Below are positions 1 through 4,928 of a DNA stretch of 5,001 nucleotides, one piece after another. Origin of the DNA: Chloroflexota bacterium. GTDB taxonomy: Bacteria > Chloroflexota > Anaerolineae > Anaerolineales > Anaerolineaceae. Under the pieces are notes generated by a model. The model ran no database searches, had not been told where the DNA came from, and worked only from the letters and a program-made list of their open reading frames with translations. A program made the translations under genes and the position numbers. Numbering within the stretch: the first letter of the stretch is position 1; each line of letters starts with the position of its first letter. The stretch is from contig JAEXTI010000331.1 in the NCBI GenBank assembly GCA_023406965.1, positions 1 through 5,001 of the forward strand, in the 5' to 3' direction.

Positions 1-1
1 G

Positions 2-2002
2 CTGTGCTTCCTCTACCGTCCAACGCGTGACAAGGGTAGTTGGCGCATCCATGACTTCATCGATAATAATTACCCCCGCCGCCACACCGAAATCAACATC
101 TCCCCGCTCACGCGCCCCCAGAGTGAAGAATTGCTCGATCAACTCCTGCCCGGAGCGCTGCTGACCGATACGGTTCGCGATGAGATCCACGGCAAGTGCG
201 CCGGGAACCCCTTCTACATCGAAGAGGTGGTCCGCTCGCTCATCGCCGAAGGCGCGGTCATCAAGGCAGACGCTGACACCTGGCAGGTGACCGACAAAAT
301 GGCCTCCATCACGGTGCCCGGCACCCTTCAAGGAGCCATCATTGCCCGCATGGACCGTCTCAGCGAGGATGTTCGCCAGGCCCTGCAACTGGCGGCGGTC
401 ATCGGGCGGCGCTTCCAGGTCGAAATCCTCGACAAGCTGGCCACTCAGAGCGCCGAACTGGCCGATTGGCTGGCCCAACTGGAGCGCAGCGACCTGATCC
501 TGCCCGAGCAGGCCCGCCCCGACGCCTACGTCTTCCCCGATGCCCTGGTGCAAGAGGTCGCCTACGACAACATGCTTGTCCAGCGCCGCCAGCAGGTACA
601 CCGCCGGGTTGGCGAAACCCTGGAAGCGATCTTTGCCGCCCAGGCAGAACAAAAAGGCGTCCCCTTTGAGGAAATCCAGGCCCAGGAATGCGAGTTGCTG
701 GCCTATCATTTCCGCTTGAGTGACCACCGCGGGAAGGCCGCCCGCTACCTGGAATTGGCCGCCAAACGCGCCCAGGCCGGATTTGCCAATGCCACCGCCA
801 TCCAATACTATACCGAGCTACTGGGCTTGCTGGACAAAGACGAAAACGCCTGGCAGCAGCGCTTTGACACCCTTGCCCGTCGCCAGCGCATATACGGGCT
901 GACCGGCAAGCAGGATGCCCGCCTGGCAGACCTGAATGCCATGCTCGAATCCGCCCAGGCCCACGCCGATGCCTTCCGCACCGGCGACGCCCTCAACGAA
1001 CTGGCCGACCTGTACCAATCGATGGGCCGCTATGAAGAGGCCAAAACCACCGCGAACGAAGCGCTGACCATCAAGACCGGCCTGAATGACATTGACGGGC
1101 AAGCCGACGCGCTCAACACGCTGGGCATCCTGGAATACTTCCGCGGAAACTACGCCGAGGCCCAGCCGCTCCTCGAGCAGGCCGTGGCCTTGCGCAAGCA
1201 GATTGCAGACGGCGAGGGCGAAGCCTGGAGCACCATGTACCTGGGCATGATCCACTTCATGCAAGGCGATTTCAGCGCCGCCGCCCGCCTGCACTCCCAC
1301 GCGCTGGATCTGGCCGAAACCCGCCAGGACATGTTCCAAACCGGCATTCATGTCACCAACCTGGCCCGCGTCCTGCTCGGCCTGGGGGATTATGCCCAGG
1401 CCATCGAAAAGTTGCAGCACGGCCTGGAGATGAAAACGCGCATCGGCGACCGCATGGGTCAGGGCTTCAATCTGTACCTGATCGGTCTGGCCTTGATTTA
1501 CGAAGGCCGCCTGAACGAAGCCGAGACCTGGCTGAATCGCTCCAAAGAAGTCCGCGAGCAGATCAAGGACAGCCGCGGACTCAGCTACTGCCTGCACGGG
1601 CTGGGACTGCTGGCCCTCGAGCGGCACAACTGGCCCGAGGCTGTTGAACTATTTTCCCTGGCGCACCAATCCCGCGCCGGCCTGGGCCTCAAAAACGAGA
1701 CCATCGAAAGCCTATCCTACCTGGCCAAGGCTCGCCTGATGGCCGGTGACTCCGCCCATGCGCTGGCCGACTCGACTCAAGCACTAGAAAGCATGACCCA
1801 ACAGAAGGAAATGCAGGAGGCTCCACAGATCTACTTCAACCATGCCCGCATCTTGTCTGCCAACAATATTCCAGAATCCGCTGAATACGAAGAAATGGCC
1901 CGCCAGGCGCTTGACCGGCAAGCCCAACGCATTGCCGACCCTCAAGAACGGGAGATTTTCCTGGCAAAGAACCGTATCAACCGCGAAATTCTAGGTTCGT
2001 GA
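2..2002 (+). CDS. STAND/AAA ATPase-TPR signalling protein, C-terminal part (5' end outside window)
   Basis: The frame is open from the first full codon at position 2 to TGA at 2000-2002, giving 666 visible residues. The TTG at 131 is not a believable start, because homologous-looking sequence (LCFLYRPTRDKGSWRIHDF) runs in frame before it. Visible residues 1-80 look like the end of an AAA_16/STAND NTPase module, ending in GNPFYIEEVVRSLI (68-81). VPGTLQGAIIARMDRL (105-120) and LQLAAVIGRRF then mark the winged-helix-like lid. A segment ending in QEVAY and an Arg-rich helix follows (about 176-205). Residues about 328-601 are TPRs and the end (REIFLAKNRINREIL) fits this protein class. Such proteins in Chloroflexota often carry an N-terminal nucleotide-cyclase or other signalling domain, but none is visible here and the Walker motifs are off the edge. 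The likely role is cytoplasmic, ATP-dependent signal integration with TPRs as the binding platform. The output is unknown. The architecture is secure; the function is not. Confidence 0.85.
   Translation: MCFLYRPTRDKGSWRIHDFIDNNYPRRHTEINISPLTRPQSEELLDQLLPGALLTDTVRDEIHGKCAGNPFYIEEVVRSLIAEGAVIKADADTWQVTDKMASITVPGTLQGAIIARMDRLSEDVRQALQLAAVIGRRFQVEILDKLATQSAELADWLAQLERSDLILPEQARPDAYVFPDALVQEVAYDNMLVQRRQQVHRRVGETLEAIFAAQAEQKGVPFEEIQAQECELLAYHFRLSDHRGKAARYLELAAKRAQAGFANATAIQYYTELLGLLDKDENAWQQRFDTLARRQRIYGLTGKQDARLADLNAMLESAQAHADAFRTGDALNELADLYQSMGRYEEAKTTANEALTIKTGLNDIDGQADALNTLGILEYFRGNYAEAQPLLEQAVALRKQIADGEGEAWSTMYLGMIHFMQGDFSAAARLHSHALDLAETRQDMFQTGIHVTNLARVLLGLGDYAQAIEKLQHGLEMKTRIGDRMGQGFNLYLIGLALIYEGRLNEAETWLNRSKEVREQIKDSRGLSYCLHGLGLLALERHNWPEAVELFSLAHQSRAGLGLKNETIESLSYLAKARLMAGDSAHALADSTQALESMTQQKEMQEAPQIYFNHARILSANNIPESAEYEEMARQALDRQAQRIADPQEREIFLAKNRINREILGS
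983..1804 (+). other. Seven-unit TPR array, 40-residue period
   Basis: Within the ATPase, the helix-turn motifs GRYEEA, GNYAEA, GDFSAA, GDYAQA, GRLNEA, HNWPEA and GDSAHA recur exactly every 40 residues. Their codons start at 1025, 1145, 1265, 1385, 1505, 1625 and 1745. Each motif sits where the Gly-Asp/Asn-Tyr turn between helices A and B of a TPR is expected. A 40-residue unit is longer than the canonical 34 and matches the extended TPR class (TPR_12 type, as in Rap and kinesin light chain proteins), which usually forms a superhelix that binds a protein or peptide. The nucleotide units have diverged, so this is an old protein repeat and not a recent tandem duplication. The last two units are weaker. 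Confidence 0.85.
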
Positions 2003-2045
2003 GCCCACTAGATTCGTTTGAGTATAAAATAATAGTATCTGCACA

Positions 2046-2072
2046 GAGAGCGGGGAAAGTTCCCTCGCCTCT
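2046..2072 (+). terminator. Imperfect GC hairpin, possible terminator of the ATPase gene
   Basis: An AGAGCGGGGA arm can pair with a TCCCTCGCCTCT-like arm, with two bulges, about 45-70 bases after the ATPase stop. No T-tract follows, so intrinsic termination is doubtful here. The perfect hairpin at 2183-2217 is an alternative end point for the transcript. Confidence 0.2.
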
Positions 2073-2084
2073 GGCTGAATAGTT

Positions 2085-2095
2085 TGACAATGTCA
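2085..2095. promoter_or_regulatory. Palindrome TGACA-A-TGTCA, possible operator
   Basis: This is a perfect 5+5 inverted repeat with a 1-base centre. The TTGACA it overlaps (2084-2089) looks like a -35 box but has no -10 box at a suitable distance: TAAAAT at 2099 is only 9 bases on. A dimeric regulator site is possible, but palindromes of this length also arise by chance. Confidence 0.2.
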
Positions 2096-2182
2096 CTTTA
2101 AAATTTTGAGCTCATAGCCGCACCCCCACCCCGCTGGCAAAAAACTTGTCATAATTTGGTTCAAGGGCGGGGAGAAGATATC

Positions 2183-2217
2183 GCAAAAGTGAGGGGCTGA
2201 AAGCCCCTCACTTTTGC
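2183..2217. terminator. Perfect 16-bp hairpin, terminator-like
   Basis: Arms 2183-2198 and 2202-2217 are perfect reverse complements around a GAA loop (core AGGGGCTGAAAGCCCCT). The GC-rich core is flanked by AAAA on the left and TTTT on the right inside the outer stem, so on either strand the core is followed by a short T-run. It could end transcripts from the ATPase gene, about 180 bases after its stop. It might equally be one copy of a dispersed palindromic repeat. The structure itself is certain; its role is inferred. Confidence 0.6.
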
Positions 2218-2225
2218 AGAATTCT

Positions 2226-2283
2226 TACCCTCCCCCGGCAAAGTACCTGAGTGATTGAGAAACGTAGACGCCGGGGGAGGGTA
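2226..2283. repeat. 14-bp inverted repeat with 30-base spacer
   Basis: TACCCTCCCCCGGC (2226-2239) is the exact reverse complement of GCCGGGGGAGGGTA (2270-2283). The 30 bases between them are of mixed composition and pair only weakly. Its right arm supplies the first two G-runs of the G-quadruplex motif at 2273-2292. It is probably part of a dispersed palindromic element; a search for other copies in the genome would decide. Confidence 0.7.
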
Positions 2284-2292
2284 GGGTGGGGG
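2273..2292 (+). promoter_or_regulatory. G-quadruplex motif upstream of the ferritin gene
   Basis: Four G-runs (5, 3, 3 and 5 G) are separated by loops of 1, 2 and 1 bases (A, TA, T). This satisfies the standard G3+N1-7 rule, with loops short enough to predict high stability. It lies on the + strand about 30 bases before the proposed -35 box of the ferritin gene. The motif is directly visible; folding in the cell and any regulatory role are inferred. Confidence 0.55.
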
Positions 2293-2320
2293 CACTCCTC
2301 GAGATCGAAGGTCATAACGT

Positions 2321-2351
2321 TTTACAGTGACATCGTCAAGATAGTCATAAA
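2321..2351 (+). promoter_or_regulatory. Possible promoter of the Dps-like ferritin gene
   Basis: TTTACA (2321-2326) matches 5 of 6 bases of a -35 box. CATAAA (2346-2351) is a 4-of-6 -10 box at a long spacing of 19. TGAC-ATC-GTCA (2328-2338) lies between them, where an operator would block RNA polymerase. The leader would be under 20 bases, just enough for the ribosome binding site. The match is weak. Confidence 0.3.
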
Positions 2352-2360
2352 TCACATACC

Positions 2361-2366
2361 AAGGAG
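2361..2366 (+). promoter_or_regulatory. Ribosome binding site of the ferritin gene
   Basis: AAGGAG lies 8 bases before the ATG at 2375. This fixes that start over the in-frame ATG at 2405, which has no comparable site. Confidence 0.85.
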
Positions 2367-2374
2367 TAAAGTAT

Positions 2375-2875
2375 ATGGGAACCAAAGGACGTTCAATTGT
2401 AGGAATGGATGTAGATGAACTGCTCAACCTGCTCAACCGGGCCTTTGCCGATGAGTGGCTGGCCTACTACCAGTACTGGCTGGGGGCTAAAGTGGTCAAA
2501 GGCCCCATGAAAGATGCCGTGGCTGCCGAACTGCTGCTGCACGCCAACGAAGAACTGGCCCACGCCGACATGCTGGCCCTGCGCATCATCCAGCTCGGCG
2601 GTACGCCCCTGCTGACCCCCGAGGATTGGTACAAGCACACCCACTGCGGCTACGACGCCCCCGAGAATCCCTTCGTCAAGATCATCCTCGAGCAAAACAT
2701 CAAGGGTGAGCAATGTGCCATCGAGGTGTACCAATCCCTGCTCAAACTGGTGCGGGATGCCGACCCGGTCACTTACAACATCGTTCTCACCATCCTCCAG
2801 CAGGAGGTCGAACACGAAGAAGATTTGCAGTCCTTGCAAGAAGATATCGAGACCCTGATGGTCTCCAATCGCTAA
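2375..2875 (+). CDS. Dps-like ferritin (DPSL / thioferritin type)
   Basis: A 166-residue ferritin-like four-helix protein, probably a cytoplasmic cage that oxidises Fe(II), usually with H2O2, and so protects against oxidative stress. Di-iron ligands can be assigned in bacterioferritin order: E27 in helix A, E60-L-A-H63 in helix B, E112 in helix C and E144-V-E-H147 in helix D. Two cysteines, C91 (in HTHCGYD) and C114 (two residues after ligand E112), match the conserved Cys pair beside the metal site that defines the DPSL proteins of Sulfolobus, Pyrococcus and some bacteria. True Dps has its site between subunits and lacks this pair. Length suits DPSL proteins. The first 10 residues are a polar tail. 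The start is set by AAGGAG 8 bases upstream. The gene appears monocistronic, between its own weak promoter and a strong terminator. A plain bacterioferritin is less likely: no heme-binding Met is evident and the Cys pair is unexplained. Confidence 0.85.
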   Translation: MGTKGRSIVGMDVDELLNLLNRAFADEWLAYYQYWLGAKVVKGPMKDAVAAELLLHANEELAHADMLALRIIQLGGTPLLTPEDWYKHTHCGYDAPENPFVKIILEQNIKGEQCAIEVYQSLLKLVRDADPVTYNIVLTILQQEVEHEEDLQSLQEDIETLMVSNR

Positions 2876-2898
2876 ACACACGACGACAAGTAACTTAT

Positions 2899-2943
2899 CC
2901 AAAAACAAACGAACCCTGCATCGCAGGGCTCGTTTGTTTTTGG
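2899..2943. terminator. Bidirectional intrinsic terminator
   Basis: Arms 2899-2912 and 2930-2943 pair over 14 bp (CCAAAAACAAACGA with TCGTTTGTTTTTGG). After one mismatch, CCCTGC pairs with GCAGGG (2914-2919 with 2923-2928) around an ATC loop. The GC-rich core is followed by a T-rich run on both strands. It sits in the 80-base gap between two convergent stops (2875 on + and 2956 on -) and so should end both transcripts. Confidence 0.9.
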
Positions 2944-2955
2944 AAAGGTATACCC

Positions 2956-4764
2956 TTACAACAATTTGAATACCCGGAAGGAATGCGGTTTGACCGTCAC
3001 CGGGCAGGCCTGCACGCCGGTTTTCTTCCCAAAGTACGTCACCCTTTCCTCCCCGGCAATCTCCTCGCCGGTCAGGATGTCGCGCAGCCCCTTGCGCCCT
3101 GCGTCGATCACCAACTGCGCCTCCACGCCCTCATCCAGGAAAGACTCGACGATCAGCGTGTCGTTGTCATACAAGAACAGCGCCACCTGCGCGGGCGCTT
3201 CCAGGCGGGCAGGCAGTTTGGCTGCCAAAAACTCTTTCATCTTGCTCAGCACACCTTCCGGCAAATGGTACAGGTCGCCAAAATTATCGGGAACAGCCAG
3301 CACGTACAACACACCCTTCCCGTAGGTAGCTGAATGCAGCAGCGGGCAGCCCGTCACCCCACCCATGCAGGAAATTTCTTCCCAGGAATCATTGGTGAAG
3401 TAGGTCACTTGCGGCACCGTCACCGGCTTCTCACCCTCAAAAATCCCGCTCCAGCCAATCAGGAATTTGTTGGTCGTGGTTCTGCGATCCGAAACTTCCA
3501 GCTCCGCCACATGGCGAATGCCGCGATCTTGCAGCGCGCGCAACAGCCCCGAGGTGATTACCACCGCATTACCCTTGCGCACATGGTGCTCGATTTTCTC
3601 CACAATCCCCTGGTCAAATTTTGACGCCTCGGTCAAAATCACCACCGGCGCATCCCCGGGAAAGTCCGGGCGCACGTCCACCGGAATGCCCAACATCCCC
3701 AGGTAGCTGAGCAAAAAATCCTCGCTGTGAGAGTGGTAGGGCTTGTACACCGGAACCCCCACCGGTTGTCCCAACTCGCCCAGGAAGCGGTCCACCGATT
3801 CAAAGGCAGCACCTGCGGTCAACGGGAAAATGGCTTCTTTTCGCAAACTGCCGTCGGGCTGTTTGGCCTCAGCCAATGCCGAGTCATAATCAAAACTGGT
3901 GCCCTGCCCCTGCCACGCGCCACGCTGTGGCTGCATAAACGGGCTGATGACCGAGCGGAAGTCGAACAAAGTGATCTCGCGCGTCTTAGAAAACAGGGTC
4001 ATCCACAACTGCTCCGCGTAGCGATCCGGGGTGAGCGAGGCAAACGGGTCCACCCAGCCGCCGCCGTTGCCGCCCGGCTTGATATTTTCAAAGTAGCGCA
4101 TGATCGAATAGCCGTGATAGGGCTGTAAATGCTGGTTACCGATCACCGCGTCGCGCGTCTCCGTACCGGTATAAATGCCATCGAACAGGGCCGGTCCGCG
4201 TTCCAGGTCAAAACCCAACCCCTGGAAATGCTCATACCAGTTCGGGTATTTGATCACCACCTTGACCTTAGGGTTGGCAGCCTTGGCGGGTTTGATGATC
4301 AACTCGCTGGCAGCTTCCGTCATCACGTCCAGCCGGAAGCGCGTCCAACTGCGGCTGCCTTTGGCTTGAATACAAGACTCGCACTTGCAGTTGGTGAAGA
4401 AAAAATCGTCCAGAATCAACTCGTCGAACATGCGCGCCGTGTATGCCGCCAGGTCTTTTAATTTGGCGCGGTGCTCTGGGTTGGTGTAGCAATACGTCTG
4501 GAAGCGGTTCGGTTCATTAACGGTAATCGTGATTCCCCCAGCCGTCTGAATGCCGCGCTCCTCAAAGAAACGCTTGGCCCCCAACACGGCTTCCTCATCG
4601 GCCACGAACCAATCCCGGTGAGTTTCCAAATAAACCTTGCTCACCTTCACTCCGCTCGAAATCAACTCAAAGCTCTGGCGCAGCCATTCCAGGTCTTTCA
4701 TCTTCGCCACTTCCTGCGCCCGGCAGTAAATTGCCACATCGAAATTCTGGTATTTATTTGTCAT
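2956..4764 (-). CDS. Uncharacterised glycoside hydrolase-like protein (TIM barrel plus amidotransferase-like domain)
   Basis: A 602-residue protein starting MTNKYQNF. I chose the ATG at 4764 because AAAAGG lies 6 bases upstream; a TTG 12 codons earlier has no such site. Residues about 1-300 read like a TIM barrel: strand-like segments end in ELILDDFFF (115-123), VKVVIKYPNWYE, FDGIYTGTETRD and ITLFDFRSVISP, with acidic residues (D119, D120, E202) where glycosidase catalytic groups usually sit. NCKCESC (125-131) is a CxCxxC motif that could bind zinc, as Cys sites do in GH42-type enzymes. Residues about 325-510 resemble the amidotransferase-like domain of such enzymes (GIPVDVRPDFPGDAPVVIL, then HHVRKGNAVVITSG). 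Residues about 520-602 look like a small beta domain. There is no signal peptide, so it is probably cytoplasmic, acting on imported sugars. Substrate and activity are unknown, and the family assignment is inferred from layout. It is transcribed alone and divergently from a lipoprotein gene. Confidence 0.8.
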   Translation of the reverse strand: MTNKYQNFDVAIYCRAQEVAKMKDLEWLRQSFELISSGVKVSKVYLETHRDWFVADEEAVLGAKRFFEERGIQTAGGITITVNEPNRFQTYCYTNPEHRAKLKDLAAYTARMFDELILDDFFFTNCKCESCIQAKGSRSWTRFRLDVMTEAASELIIKPAKAANPKVKVVIKYPNWYEHFQGLGFDLERGPALFDGIYTGTETRDAVIGNQHLQPYHGYSIMRYFENIKPGGNGGGWVDPFASLTPDRYAEQLWMTLFSKTREITLFDFRSVISPFMQPQRGAWQGQGTSFDYDSALAEAKQPDGSLRKEAIFPLTAGAAFESVDRFLGELGQPVGVPVYKPYHSHSEDFLLSYLGMLGIPVDVRPDFPGDAPVVILTEASKFDQGIVEKIEHHVRKGNAVVITSGLLRALQDRGIRHVAELEVSDRRTTTNKFLIGWSGIFEGEKPVTVPQVTYFTNDSWEEISCMGGVTGCPLLHSATYGKGVLYVLAVPDNFGDLYHLPEGVLSKMKEFLAAKLPARLEAPAQVALFLYDNDTLIVESFLDEGVEAQLVIDAGRKGLRDILTGEEIAGEERVTYFGKKTGVQACPVTVKPHSFRVFKLL

Positions 4765-4770
4765 TGTGCA

Positions 4771-4776
4771 CCTTTT
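4771..4776 (-). promoter_or_regulatory. Ribosome binding site of the glycosidase-like gene
   Basis: AAAAGG on the minus strand lies 6 bases before the ATG at 4764. It supports that start over the upstream TTG at 4800. Confidence 0.65.
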
Positions 4777-4813
4777 GAGAAGACTTCCAAGATTGAACAA
4801 GCGAGATAGGTTG

Positions 4814-4843
4814 ATTGTACTCCAACACTGCTGGAAATGTGAA
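4814..4843 (-). promoter_or_regulatory. Promoter of the glycosidase-like gene
   Basis: On the minus strand, TTCACA (4843-4838, 5 of 6) and TACAAT (4819-4814, 5 of 6) are separated by 18 bases. This is a good sigma-70-type promoter and would give a leader of about 40 bases before the ATG at 4764. Confidence 0.55.
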
Positions 4844-4884
4844 GGTTATCATGGTGTTCGCTATGGTGAAAAAATGCAATTATT

Positions 4885-4908
4885 CGAACCATGCTACAAT
4901 CGAACCAT
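4885..4908 (+). repeat. Direct repeat CGAACCAT flanking a -10 box
   Basis: CGAACCAT occurs at 4885-4892 and again at 4901-4908, 16 bases apart, with the -10 box TACAAT directly between the copies. Farther upstream, ATGGTGTTCG (4851-4860) is the inverted form with one extra base. The position suggests a regulator binding site at the lipoprotein promoter, but 8-base repeats can occur by chance. Confidence 0.4.
4892..4900 (+). promoter_or_regulatory. Extended -10 promoter of the lipoprotein gene
   Basis: TGCTACAAT has both the TGn extension and a 5-of-6 -10 box (TACAAT, 4895-4900). No good -35 box lies at the usual distance, which is common for extended -10 promoters. The leader would be about 20 bases and contains the ribosome binding site. 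Confidence 0.5.
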
Positions 4909-4915
4909 CCACTCC

Positions 4916-4920
4916 GGAGG
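4916..4920 (+). promoter_or_regulatory. Ribosome binding site of the lipoprotein gene
   Basis: GGAGG lies 8 bases before the ATG at 4929 and selects that start over the in-frame ATG codons at 4851 and 4863. Confidence 0.8.
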
Positions 4921-4928
4921 TATCCCTC

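Larger units (their letters stand above)
2123..2292. repeat. Outer C-tract/G-tract inverted repeat bounding the palindromes
   Basis: CCCCCACCC (2123-2131) is the reverse complement of GGGTGGGGG (2284-2292). These outer arms enclose both hairpins, giving a nested palindromic block of about 170 bases. Inside it, CCCCGC (2129-2134) and GCGGGG (2167-2172) also match. The layout is like a small non-autonomous palindromic element, but no flanking target-site duplication is clear and the arms are low in complexity. Confidence 0.35.
2003..2374. other. Structured intergenic region without a gene
   Basis: This is a 372-base gap between the ATPase stop and the ferritin start. I see no convincing reading frame. 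It holds an AT-rich stretch just after the stop (about 2020-2037), an imperfect GC hairpin (about 2046-2072), an 11-bp palindrome (2085-2095), a perfect long hairpin (2183-2217), a second inverted repeat (2226-2283) and a G-quadruplex motif (2273-2292). The ferritin promoter and ribosome binding site lie at its right end. The nested C-tract and G-tract palindromes resemble the interspersed palindromic repeats common in Chloroflexota and some other GC-rich genomes, so part of it may be a non-coding repeat insertion and not regulatory DNA of the flanking genes. Confidence 0.6.

Noticed and set aside
131..133. TTG as the start of the ATPase-TPR gene
   Set aside because: The frame stays open and protein-like to the window edge, so the true start lies to the left.
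818..1627. 269-codon open frame on the minus strand, opposite the TPR array
   Set aside because: It lies wholly opposite a well-supported gene whose GC-rich third positions keep the reverse frame open. Its product is low-complexity (rich in G, A, V, L, Q) with no recognisable domain.
2084..2104. TTGACA ... TAAAAT as a promoter
   Set aside because: The spacer is only 9 bases, too short for sigma-70 polymerase.
2161..2436. 91-codon open frame on the minus strand across the palindromes
   Set aside because: It starts inside the ferritin gene and runs through the hairpins and G-tract. The product is a proline-rich read of repeat sequence with no ribosome binding site seen.
2393..2908. 171-codon open frame on the minus strand, opposite the ferritin gene
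   Set aside because: It is antisense to a gene with clear ferritin ligands and a ribosome binding site. It begins inside the terminator hairpin and has no recognisable domain.
2713..3333. 206-codon + strand frame crossing the terminator
   Set aside because: It overlaps the ferritin gene out of frame, reads through the bidirectional terminator and then runs antisense to the glycosidase-like gene. Its composition is not protein-like.
4798..4800. TTG as the start of the glycosidase-like protein
   Set aside because: It adds 12 residues without a ribosome binding site; the ATG at 4764 has AAAAGG at good spacing.
3334..4809. Several + strand open frames opposite the glycosidase-like gene
   Set aside because: They are antisense shadows of a 602-codon gene that has a promoter, a ribosome binding site and recognisable domain features.
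4851..4853. ATG upstream and in frame with the lipoprotein start
   Set aside because: It would bury the signal peptide behind a polar 26-residue extension, has no ribosome binding site and precedes the probable -10 box.
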